Under the pieces are notes generated by a model that was not told where the DNA came from, did not search any database, and worked only from the letters and a program-made list of their open reading frames with translations. The position numbers were made by a program, and so were the translations under genes. DNA of 32,693 bases from Gammaproteobacteria bacterium. GTDB taxonomy: Bacteria; Pseudomonadota; Gammaproteobacteria; Ga0077536. The stretch is from NCBI GenBank assembly GCA_009692265.1, contig SHZM01000001.1, forward strand, positions 83,363 to 116,055. The letters are read 5' to 3'. Below are positions 19,056 through 26,081 of this stretch, piece by piece (positions within the stretch are counted from its first letter, which is position 1; each line of letters opens with the position of its first letter).

Positions 19056-20303
19056 TTGGCTGCTTTACCGATGAGCGCACTGGCTCTGTGCGATATCGGT
19101 AATCAATGTACGGCCTTCGGGTCTGGCGGACTGAACTCCAACACCACGGGCTTCAGTAACACCGCCATCGGGTTCGAGGCGCTGTTCTCCAACACTATCG
19201 GCAGCCGGAACACCGCCAGCGGCCTTCAGGCTCTCCGCTCTAATACGACCGGAGCCGACAACACCGCCACCGGGTTCGGTGCGATGTTCAGTAACACCAC
19301 CGGCGGCTTCAACACCGCCAACGGGGTCCAGGCGTTGGGATCCAACACCACCGGCGGCTACAACACCGCCAGCGGGTACAACGCGCTGGCCTTCAATACT
19401 ACTGGCAGCAACAACACCGCCAGTGGCGTCCAGGCGCTGCTCTTCAACACCACTGGCGAAAACAATACCGCCAGCGGGCGTTTAGCGCTGTCGCGCAACA
19501 CCACCGGCTTCAGCAACACCGCCAGCGGTGTCAATGCGCTGTTTTCCAACACGACAGGAAATCGCAATGTGGCTTTCGGCCCAAGCGCTTTGACGAAAAA
19601 CACGACCGGCAGCGGCAACATCGCACTTGGCAACAGTGCCGGTGCCAATCCCACCATCGGTGTCAACAACATCCATATCGGCAATGCCGGTGTGGCGAGC
19701 GACACCCGGGTCATTCGCATGGGCCGTCAGGGCACGCAGCGCAAGACCTTCATCGCCGGCATCCGCGGCACGACCGTCAGCGGGGTGGTGGTGGTGGTCA
19801 ATAGTGCCGGCCAGCTCGGCGTGCAGACGTCGTCACGACGTTTCAAGCAAGATGTTGCGCCGATGGGCGATATGCGTGCGGTGCTGATGAACCTCAAGCC
19901 GGTGAGCTTTCGCTATAAGGAGGCGGACGGCCACAAACCGCAGCAGTTCGGCTTGATTGCCGAGAACGTGGCCGAGGTGCTGCCGGAGCTGGTGGTGCGC
20001 GACGAGCAGGACCAGCCCGAGACGGTGGCTTATCACGTCTTGCCGAGCCTGTTACTCAATGAATATCAAAAGCAGCAAGCCAAGCTGCTGGATGTCGCCG
20101 CTCGTACCGAGCATAACCGTACGCAACTGGTCGAGGTCAGGGCGCGTTCCAGCCAGGAACTCGCGCAGCTGCGCGAGGCGTTGGCTGTCCGTGATAAAGA
20201 ACTCACAGCGCTGCGCACCGAGACGCAGGCTTTGCGCCAAGTTACGCAACAATTGATGGCGGCGCTGCCGCACGCGTCTAGCGTCGGCATGACAGAGCGA
20301 TAA
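19056..20303 (+). CDS. Exported 17-residue repeat protein with C-terminal endosialidase-type chaperone (Peptidase S74) domain
   Basis: Likely surface or fibre protein. After a hydrophobic segment (ALAALPMSALA) come ten head-to-tail 17-residue units of consensus NTTGxxNTAxGxxALxx, similar to repeats in trimeric adhesins and tail fibres. An S74 intramolecular chaperone follows: SSRRFKQDVAPMGDM, LKPVSFRYK and FGLIAENVAEVLPELVV. The end (residues about 345-410) is a heptad-rich coiled coil. S74 domains help trimers fold and then cut themselves off at the serine. The start is doubtful: TTG at 19056 and ATG at 19071 lack ribosome sites, while the good site serves ATG 18965 in another frame. Reading 18965 to about 19000, then the present frame, would give a complete signal peptide. 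No phage genes surround it. Confidence 0.8.
   Translation: MAALPMSALALCDIGNQCTAFGSGGLNSNTTGFSNTAIGFEALFSNTIGSRNTASGLQALRSNTTGADNTATGFGAMFSNTTGGFNTANGVQALGSNTTGGYNTASGYNALAFNTTGSNNTASGVQALLFNTTGENNTASGRLALSRNTTGFSNTASGVNALFSNTTGNRNVAFGPSALTKNTTGSGNIALGNSAGANPTIGVNNIHIGNAGVASDTRVIRMGRQGTQRKTFIAGIRGTTVSGVVVVVNSAGQLGVQTSSRRFKQDVAPMGDMRAVLMNLKPVSFRYKEADGHKPQQFGLIAENVAEVLPELVVRDEQDQPETVAYHVLPSLLLNEYQKQQAKLLDVAARTEHNRTQLVEVRARSSQELAQLREALAVRDKELTALRTETQALRQVTQQLMAALPHASSVGMTER
19140..19649 (+). repeat. Ten tandem 51-bp coding repeats (17 residues each)
   Basis: The repeat unit reads NTTGxxNTAxGxxALxx. Units 3-8 are the most alike at the DNA level, with AACACCACCGGC and AACACCGCCAGCGG recurring every 51 bases; units 9 and 10 drift (NVAFGPSAL, NIALGNSAG). 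All copies stay in frame. Copy number may vary between strains through recombination or slippage. Confidence 0.92.
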
Positions 20304-20373
20304 GGCACCGCGCTTGTCGCGTATTGGAATTTCGAGTCGCGATGCAGGCAAGCGTCGATTTGTTTTACCGATT

Positions 20374-20415
20374 CGTCATTCGAGTTCCCACACGGCCTGG
20401 AACGCCCGAATGACG
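20374..20415. terminator. REP-like hairpin downstream of the repeat protein
   Basis: CGTCATTCG (20374-20382) and CGAATGACG (20407-20415) are exact inverse copies, with an inner GTTCC/GGAAC pair. The outer GTCATTC arms resemble a widespread proteobacterial intergenic repeat. It lies between two convergent genes (ends 20303 and 20480) and could terminate both, though no T-tract follows. Confidence 0.5.
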
Positions 20416-20479
20416 TAGAGAATGTATCCCGTGTCCTGTCCCGTCTCGTGTTCAGAGTGTGCGTGCTCAGGCCTATCCC

Positions 20480-21046
20480 TTATCGAAAGATGTCACCGAC
20501 AGCCAGCGTCACCTCCGGCAACGCGCTAGGTGAGACAGTTTCTGTAACCCCGAACTCCTTCGATTGCAAATATCCACTTGCGTGAGGGTCTTGGTAGGTT
20601 TCGACACGGTCGGCGGGCACGTTCACGATCCAAACCTCGCGCACATTGGCCTGCGCATAGAGAGTAAGTTTGGTCGTCCGATCGTAGTTCAACGTCGAAT
20701 CCGCTACTTCGATAATGAGCATCACGTCGTCCGCTTCGGGTAACGCCGGAGCCGCGGAGGAGAAGGGCGGCTTGAGGATTGCGATATCCGGCTGCGGCTC
20801 GGAATGAGGTGGTAACGCCACGGGGTTCTGAATCGAGACGACGCCTAGATCGCCCACGGCGACGACTAGAAGCTTCGTAAGCCGGTTAACTAAAGCCATC
20901 TGACGTGCCCCGATCGGTGCCATTTCAATCAGCTCTCCGTCAATCAGCTCGACCCGGCTGTTTTCGGTCAAGATGCCAGCTTGACCGAGGCGGTGATAAT
21001 CCGTCGCTGTCAGCTTGAATCGCTTGGGCGTAAAAACCGCATTCAT
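20480..21046 (-). CDS. Uma2 family (DUF820) restriction-endonuclease-fold protein
   Basis: A 188-residue protein of the Uma2 family, with a PD-(D/E)XK nuclease-like core; the biological role of the family is unsettled. Visible family segments are VELIDGELIEMAPIGARQ, the acidic strand EPQPDIAIL, and the IEVADSTLNYDRTTKLTLYA block carrying the Glu and Lys of the presumed active site, followed by VREVWIVN. Length is normal. AAGGG and GGGCAG lie a short way before the ATG at 21046. It is a single gene, convergent with the repeat-protein gene, without a restriction or toxin partner alongside. Such genes are numerous in cyanobacteria and common in some proteobacteria. Confidence 0.88.
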   Translation of the reverse strand: MNAVFTPKRFKLTATDYHRLGQAGILTENSRVELIDGELIEMAPIGARQMALVNRLTKLLVVAVGDLGVVSIQNPVALPPHSEPQPDIAILKPPFSSAAPALPEADDVMLIIEVADSTLNYDRTTKLTLYAQANVREVWIVNVPADRVETYQDPHASGYLQSKEFGVTETVSPSALPEVTLAVGDIFR

Positions 21047-21183
21047 TCTGCCCGACCCTTGGTTACCGGGGATCCCAGGCCCAGTCTAACGCTAACCCTA
21101 GCACCGAATAAACGCGTCATTAGTGTCACGTTTATTTATGGTCAAGACGAGACTCATTATCATTAGACCAGACACCTTTCCCC

Positions 21184-21966
21184 TCACCCGCCACGGAAGC
21201 GCGGCGTTCGTTTCTCTGTCATCGCCGTAATGCCTTCCAGCGCATCCTGGGTGGTCCAGGTATGCGCCTGGTACTCAGACTCGACTTCAATTGCGGCATC
21301 GAGCATTTCATCGTCATTCCGATATAGAGCTTTCTTCGCAAGCCGGACAGCGATTGGTGCACTGGCGCAGATCTCGCGCGCGAGCGCGAGTGCCGCGTCC
21401 ATCACCTGCTCGGTCGCGACGACGCGATTTGCCAGACCCAGCGCGAACGCTTCCTCGCCGCTGTACAGCTTGCCGGTGAAAATAATCTCGCACGCTTTCG
21501 CCATGCCAACGAGTCGCGGCGTGGTATATGTACCTGCCATCCCCGGGTGGATCCCAAGCCGTACAAAGTTAAGACCGACTTTCGCATTCGTCGCAATGAT
21601 TCGCATGTCGCACGCCAGCGCAATGCAGAACCCGGCACCGACAGCCGGGCCGTTAATCGCGGCAATCGTTGGGATCTCAAGTTTGCGCAGTGCGAGAAAG
21701 CGCTGATAGAACGCCTTTGGTGCCTCCGACTTGCCGCCACCACTGGCGCGGCTTTTCAAATTGCCCTTCGCGCCACCGGCGCAGAAGGCGCGACCAGCAC
21801 CTGTCAGGATAAGTACGCGCGCGTCTTGATCCTGATTAACAACCGCAACGAGCGCGGTGATTTCATCACCCATCTCCTCCGTCATCGCGTTCAAGGTCTC
21901 TGGATGATTCAACGTGACGGTGATGATCCCATCCGATTGCTCTACGAGAATGTGTTGGTACGACAT
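21184..21966 (-). CDS. Enoyl-CoA hydratase/isomerase (crotonase) family protein
   Basis: A 260-residue acyl-CoA enzyme of the crotonase superfamily, acting in beta-oxidation-like degradation. Oxyanion-hole segments are GAGRAFCAGGAKGN and INGPAVGAGFCIALACD. In the active-site helix the position of the first catalytic Glu of true hydratases is occupied by Phe (GLNFVRLGIHPG), while the second Glu is kept (ACEIIFTG). This favours an isomerase or another crotonase reaction over simple hydration. The ATG at 21966 has GAGGAGGAG about six bases before it, much better than the ATG at 21984. It lies 18 bases downstream of the cyclase-family gene on the same strand, so the two form an operon. Confidence 0.9.
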   Translation of the reverse strand: MSYQHILVEQSDGIITVTLNHPETLNAMTEEMGDEITALVAVVNQDQDARVLILTGAGRAFCAGGAKGNLKSRASGGGKSEAPKAFYQRFLALRKLEIPTIAAINGPAVGAGFCIALACDMRIIATNAKVGLNFVRLGIHPGMAGTYTTPRLVGMAKACEIIFTGKLYSGEEAFALGLANRVVATEQVMDAALALAREICASAPIAVRLAKKALYRNDDEMLDAAIEVESEYQAHTWTTQDALEGITAMTEKRTPRFRGG

Positions 21967-21984
21967 GGCTCTCCTCCTCGGCAC

Positions 21985-22920
21985 TTAGCGGATGGCGACC
22001 GGATTGATGATGGCCTGTACGGCCCCAACCAATCTTGGCTGTCCCAGGACGAACAGAAACTCATAGGCGTGGTCCTTGATGAGTTCGCGCGTATCCATAT
22101 TCTCCAGAATGTAGATGCCGTTCTTCGGAATCAGTTCCTGATGCACTGGGAACGCCTGCCCCACGGTCTCATGCGGCATTACCTCGACCGCGAAAGTATC
22201 CGCGCCGACTGCGACAACGCCAATGCCGGCGAGATATTGCGCGCCCTCCACCCCGAGCCCGGGTTCACCCTTGATGAACGCAGCGGGATCCTGCGTCGCC
22301 ATCGCAAGCCAGCCCGTGTGCAGGATGACGACGTCACCTTTGTTGATCGTGACGCCCTGCGCGCTCGCCGCGGCCTTAATGTCGGCGCTATTCAGCGCCG
22401 TGCCGGCGGGCAGCATGCCCTTGCCCTTTAACCCGACGAAGTCGAGTAGGACGCCGCGCGTGACGATGGGGGGAATGTCGGAGATCGAAAATTTCGTGAG
22501 GCCTGGCACTTTGACGAAATCTTTCGCGGGAACACCGTTGTAGTAGACATGGTTGATGCCGATGTGGCCGAGACCATCGATTTGACTGCCAATCCCGACC
22601 CAGGTTTGCAGCAAGTCGTCATTGCCGGTCAGAAGGTTGCTTCCAGACGGCGTTCCCGTGCCATCATCCAGCTGCAGAATCGTGATCTTGTAATTGCGCG
22701 GCGGATAGGCCGGAGAAGTGGAACCCGTCTCCACCCCGAGTCGATAGACCTTGCCCGTTTTGACCAGCTTCACCGCTGCCAATACCCCTTCGGGTGAGAG
22801 GCTGTTCGCCGCACCCAAGGTGTCGTCGGCACCGAACTTAGAGGGATACCAATCTTCGGCAAGCGTCACCGCAGGTGATAACAAGGCATAGATCGCCGCG
22901 GCCGCAAGTACGATTTTCAT
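21985..22920 (-). CDS. Exported cyclase-family (kynurenine formamidase-like) metal hydrolase
   Basis: A 311-residue member of the cyclase family (PF04199 type), proteins that hydrolyse amides or lactones with a divalent metal. An N-terminal signal peptide (KIVLAAAAIYALLSPAVTLA) predicts periplasmic location. The substrate-pocket segment reads WVGIGSQIDGLGHIGINHVYYNG; where many cyclases have HxGTHxDxPxH, only the Asp and last His are plainly kept, so the metal site is of a variant type. Later landmarks are TRGVLLDFVGLKGKGML and KGDVVILHTGWL. It is first in an operon with the crotonase gene, and its start is 236 bases from the divergent flavin monooxygenase. The operon partners suggest opening of a ring or lactone before CoA-linked breakdown. 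Confidence 0.85.
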   Translation of the reverse strand: MKIVLAAAAIYALLSPAVTLAEDWYPSKFGADDTLGAANSLSPEGVLAAVKLVKTGKVYRLGVETGSTSPAYPPRNYKITILQLDDGTGTPSGSNLLTGNDDLLQTWVGIGSQIDGLGHIGINHVYYNGVPAKDFVKVPGLTKFSISDIPPIVTRGVLLDFVGLKGKGMLPAGTALNSADIKAAASAQGVTINKGDVVILHTGWLAMATQDPAAFIKGEPGLGVEGAQYLAGIGVVAVGADTFAVEVMPHETVGQAFPVHQELIPKNGIYILENMDTRELIKDHAYEFLFVLGQPRLVGAVQAIINPVAIR

Positions 22921-23089
22921 GTGTTTCGATCTCCAGGTGTGGGCCGCCGCATTGTAGGCAGGGGTGCGTGCGTCGTACAGGCAAGGCGCGTCCGGGAATA
23001 CGGCTTGCCGCGATGCTATCGCTAAAGCCTTGTCGGTTGCGGTACGCTCAGCGCACTTTTCCGCCCACCATTTCCAGGCAATATCAAAA

Positions 23090-23115
23090 AGGCTTACGCC
23101 CTGGGGCGCAAGCCT
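23090..23115 (+). promoter_or_regulatory. Hairpin in the leader of the flavin monooxygenase gene
   Basis: AGGCTTACGCC (23090-23100) and GGCGCAAGCCT (23105-23115) pair along 11 positions with one mismatch and a CTGG tetraloop, 40 bases before the start codon. No T-tract follows, so it is more likely a leader structure or operator than a terminator. Confidence 0.45.
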
Positions 23116-23155
23116 GGCGAAACGCAGTATTAAGGACCTCTAAACAGGAATGACC

Positions 23156-24988
23156 ATGAACGAAATGACTGAAATGCTCCGCGCAACCTTGGGCGAGCTG
23201 GATTTCGATCCCGCAATGTTAAAGGCGCGCTACCTCCAGGAGCGGGACAAACGGCTGCGCGGTGACGGTAACGAACAGTACCTCGAAATCAAGGGCGATT
23301 TCTCGAATTACGTCGAGGACCCCTATGTCGAGCAAAGCGAACGTGCGCCGGTCTTCGATGAAGTGGAGATCGCGATTATCGGCGGCGGCTTTGGCGGTTT
23401 AATGATGGGTGGTCGGTTGCGGGAGGCAGGCTATAGCGATATCCGGGTCATCGAGCAGGGCGGCGATTTCGGCGGCACCTGGTATTGGAATCGTTATCCC
23501 GGTGCGATGTGCGATGTCGAATCCTATTGCTATCTGCCCATGCTCGAAGAACTGAACTACCTCCCGAAGCACAAGTATTCGTTCGCGCCCGAGATCATGG
23601 AGCACTCAAAGAATATTGCGCGGCACTACAAGCTCTACGACAACGCGCTATTACAGACCACCGTCACCGCAATGATCTGGGACGAAGCCGACGCGAAGTG
23701 GGTGATCGAAACTAACCGGGGTGACCGGATGAAGGCGCGCTTCGTCGCAATGGCAAATGGCCCCCTGAACCGACCGAAGCTCCCGGGGATCCCCGGCATC
23801 GAGTCCTTCAAAGGTCATACCTTTCACACCAGCCGGTGGGATTACGCGTACACCGGAGGCGACAGCAATGGCAATCTGCACAAGCTGGCCGACAAAAAAG
23901 TCGGCATCATCGGCACGGGTGCGACGGCCGTGCAGTGCATCCCGCATCTCGGTGCAGCGGCCGCGCAGCTGTACGTCTTTCAACGCACGCCCTCCTCAAT
24001 CGACATCCGCAACAATCGCGAAACCGACCCCGCATGGGCGAAGTCATTGGAGCCCGGGTGGCAGTCTCGACGCATGGAGAATTTCAACATTCTAGTGAGC
24101 GGCGGTGATCAAGACGAAGATCTGGTCGCGGATGGCTGGACCGATATCTTTCGAAATTTAACGGGCATCGCGGCAAAAACCGCCTCGCGCAAGCTGGGTC
24201 GCCGCTTGACCGAGAGCGAAAAAATGGTGCTGATGGAAATGGCGGATTACAAAAAAATGAATACGGTGCGCGCCCGCGCCCAGACCATCGTCGCCAACGA
24301 AGAGACCGCCGAGAAGCTCAAGCCTTGGTATCGCCAATTCTGCAAACGTCCATGTTTTCACGACGAATACCTGCCGACGTTCAATCGCCCCAATGTCGAA
24401 CTCATCGATACCGCCGGTAGGGGCGTTGAGCGTGTGACGGAAACCGGGGTGGTCGTGAACGGTCGCGAGATTGCGCTCGATTGCCTGATCTTCGCCACCG
24501 GATTCGAAGTCGGTACGGCGTATACGCGGCGCGCCGGTTACGATCTCGTGGGCCGAGGCGGGAAGACGTTGAGCCAGAAGTGGGAAAACGGGTTACGCAC
24601 CTTGCATGGCCTGCAGACGAATGGTTTCCCAAATTGCTTCTTTCTCGGCTTCACTCAAAGTGCGGTCACGGTGAACGTGCCGCAGTCGTTGAACGAACAA
24701 GCCCGCCACGTCACCTACATTCTCGAACAAGTAAAGGCGCGTGATGCGACGACTGTTGAAGCGACCCTCGCGGGCGAAACCGGATGGGTCGCGGAGATGC
24801 GGAGCAAGGCGCGCATGGGCGAAGAGTTTCGGCTTGAATGCACCCCCGGTTACTACAATAACGAGGGCAAAAGCGGCAATCCGAACGGTTTCTTCTCGTT
24901 CGCCTACGGCGCGGGTCCGCTGCGATTCTTCGAGATATTAAAAGAGTGGCGCGCCAGCGGAACCTTGGACGGCTGCGCGATCCAGTAG
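23156..24988 (+). CDS. Flavin-containing monooxygenase, Baeyer-Villiger (cyclohexanone/ketone) type
   Basis: NADPH- and FAD-dependent oxygenase of about 610 residues that would insert oxygen next to a ketone to give an ester or lactone. The FAD dinucleotide fold is IAIIGGGFGGLMMGGRL near residue 68, followed by GGDFGGTWYWNRYPGAMCD. The Baeyer-Villiger fingerprint FKGHTFHTSRWD is complete, and the NADPH fold is KVGIIGTGATAVQ. An N-terminal extension of about 60 residues precedes the FAD fold, as in some larger members of the group. The ATG at 23156 has CAGGA six bases before it; an ATG two codons upstream is possible. It is divergent from the cyclase-crotonase operon, whose lactone-hydrolase-like protein would suit its product. 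Confidence 0.93.
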   Translation: MNEMTEMLRATLGELDFDPAMLKARYLQERDKRLRGDGNEQYLEIKGDFSNYVEDPYVEQSERAPVFDEVEIAIIGGGFGGLMMGGRLREAGYSDIRVIEQGGDFGGTWYWNRYPGAMCDVESYCYLPMLEELNYLPKHKYSFAPEIMEHSKNIARHYKLYDNALLQTTVTAMIWDEADAKWVIETNRGDRMKARFVAMANGPLNRPKLPGIPGIESFKGHTFHTSRWDYAYTGGDSNGNLHKLADKKVGIIGTGATAVQCIPHLGAAAAQLYVFQRTPSSIDIRNNRETDPAWAKSLEPGWQSRRMENFNILVSGGDQDEDLVADGWTDIFRNLTGIAAKTASRKLGRRLTESEKMVLMEMADYKKMNTVRARAQTIVANEETAEKLKPWYRQFCKRPCFHDEYLPTFNRPNVELIDTAGRGVERVTETGVVVNGREIALDCLIFATGFEVGTAYTRRAGYDLVGRGGKTLSQKWENGLRTLHGLQTNGFPNCFFLGFTQSAVTVNVPQSLNEQARHVTYILEQVKARDATTVEATLAGETGWVAEMRSKARMGEEFRLECTPGYYNNEGKSGNPNGFFSFAYGAGPLRFFEILKEWRASGTLDGCAIQ

Positions 24989-25017
24989 GTCGCGTAGGTT
25001 AGACAGACAATCCCTTC

Positions 25018-25023
25018 TATACT
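25018..25023 (+). promoter_or_regulatory. Possible -10 element of the Nudix gene, near-leaderless
   Basis: TATACT lies eight bases before the ATG at 25032, with no Shine-Dalgarno sequence between. The arrangement is like that before the FkbM gene and would give an almost leaderless mRNA. No clear -35 at 16-18 bases was seen. Confidence 0.3.
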
Positions 25024-25031
25024 CCCCGACC

Positions 25032-25697
25032 ATGTCGTCTCCCGCACCCGCTAAACCGTCCGCGTCCGTCGTCGTCGTGCGCGGCGCTCACTCACTTGAA
25101 GTTCTGCTCGTGCGTCGCAATGAAAAAATTACCTTTCACGGCGGCGCCTGGGTATTTCCCGGGGGGCGGGTCGACGCGGGCGACGCGGGGGTGGATGAAC
25201 TCGAAATTGCGAAACGCGCGGCAGTGCGCGAGGCATTGGAAGAAACCGGCCTCACCTTGACCGTCGAATCGATGCTGCCATTCTCGCATTGGACAACCCC
25301 GGTCGATCTACCCAAACGCTTCGCAACCTGGTTCTTCGCCGCAGTGATTGAAGGCACACCCGAGGTGAAAGTCGATCACTCTGAAATCGTCGATTACCGC
25401 TGGATAACGCCAACTGCCGCGCTCGAACTCCACGCCGCCGGCGAATTAAACTTGCCCGCCCCGACCTTTGTCACCCTGCTGCGTTTTAAACCGATGGTGA
25501 GCGCGGCCGCCCTGGCCGCGCATTTGCGCGAGACAGAGATCCACCACTTTGTGCCCCGGCTGGTTCCGATCGACGATGGCCGTTGCACCCTTTATCGCGA
25601 AGATGCCGGCTACGCGACTGGCGATTTTGAGGCACCAGGCGCTCGGCATCGGTTAATCATGCAGGGTACCGACTGGAAATATATTCGCGAGTTTTAA
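25032..25697 (+). CDS. Nudix hydrolase
   Basis: A 221-residue phosphohydrolase that cleaves a nucleoside-diphosphate-linked compound such as a CoA or nucleotide sugar derivative. The Nudix box is spread over GGRVDAGD and AAVREALEETGLTL, with the REALEETG metal-binding helix intact but a longer insert before it than the standard 23-residue box. Preceding residues GGAWVFPGG and the extended C-terminal part recall the NUDT7/NUDT19-like group, which often act on CoA esters; that would fit the acyl-CoA genes nearby but is not proven. The start ATG at 25032 follows the monooxygenase stop by 43 bases on the same strand, with a possible promoter of its own. Confidence 0.88.
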   Translation: MSSPAPAKPSASVVVVRGAHSLEVLLVRRNEKITFHGGAWVFPGGRVDAGDAGVDELEIAKRAAVREALEETGLTLTVESMLPFSHWTTPVDLPKRFATWFFAAVIEGTPEVKVDHSEIVDYRWITPTAALELHAAGELNLPAPTFVTLLRFKPMVSAAALAAHLRETEIHHFVPRLVPIDDGRCTLYREDAGYATGDFEAPGARHRLIMQGTDWKYIREF

Positions 25698-25771
25698 ACG
25701 GTCGTCCCGGGAAAAATACAGTTCAGTCGACGGAAACAGGGAATTATTCGCGACCGTCGAGATCATCATTA

Positions 25772-25780
25772 CCCCCCCCC
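25772..25780. repeat. C9 homopolymer tract
   Basis: Nine consecutive Cs in the non-coding stretch after the Nudix gene. It is the longest G/C run in the window and a likely slippage or assembly-error site. Confidence 0.85.
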
Positions 25781-25843
25781 AAGCCGTTTAACGTGTCGTT
25801 GCCCAACGCCCAAGGAGTTGATCGGTGAAGGCTGCGCCATTCA

Positions 25844-26080
25844 ACCTAGAAACGGCAGTTAACCGCTGCCGAGCATGAGTAAATTCGTGAAAAAGAATAA
25901 TTTTACCGTTCAAATGGGTGTCACCTTTTGGGTGAGTTCGCGACGACCCGCGCAGCGCGTCCCCTTGCGCGCATGGCGGCGTTGCAACTCGTCGCAATAG
26001 CTCGCTATTCCCCCTCATCGCGCCTTGCCCTGCACACCATCGAACACACCCCGTACGCCGTTCAACTGCCATTTCTAGGT
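25844..26080. repeat. MITE-like element bounded by 22-bp terminal inverted repeats
   Basis: The left end reads ACCTAGAAACGGCAGTT (25844-25860) and the right end, on the other strand, ACCTAGAAATGGCAGTT (26080-26064). Over 22 positions the ends differ at three. The 237-base element carries no real gene; the minus-strand open frame across it has no family character. Inside are a TCACC-TTTT-GGTGA hairpin near 25920-25935 and a GCG-rich core. The right end lies one base from the stop codon of the acyl-CoA dehydrogenase gene. It fills most of the 384-base gap between the Nudix and dehydrogenase genes; the remaining left part holds only the C9 tract. Confidence 0.65.
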
Positions 26081-26081
26081 C

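Noticed and set aside
19140..19649. Regular 51-bp repeats resembling a CRISPR array
   Set aside because: The copies are contiguous, in frame and code for a 17-residue repeat; there are no unique spacers between fixed repeats.
21547..22431. Long plus-strand open frame of 294 codons
   Set aside because: It is antisense to the crotonase and cyclase genes, spans their junction, and shows no family motif or ribosome site.
25788..26072. Minus-strand open frame inside the inverted-repeat element
   Set aside because: No domain character, and it runs across both the element and its flank; treated as chance.
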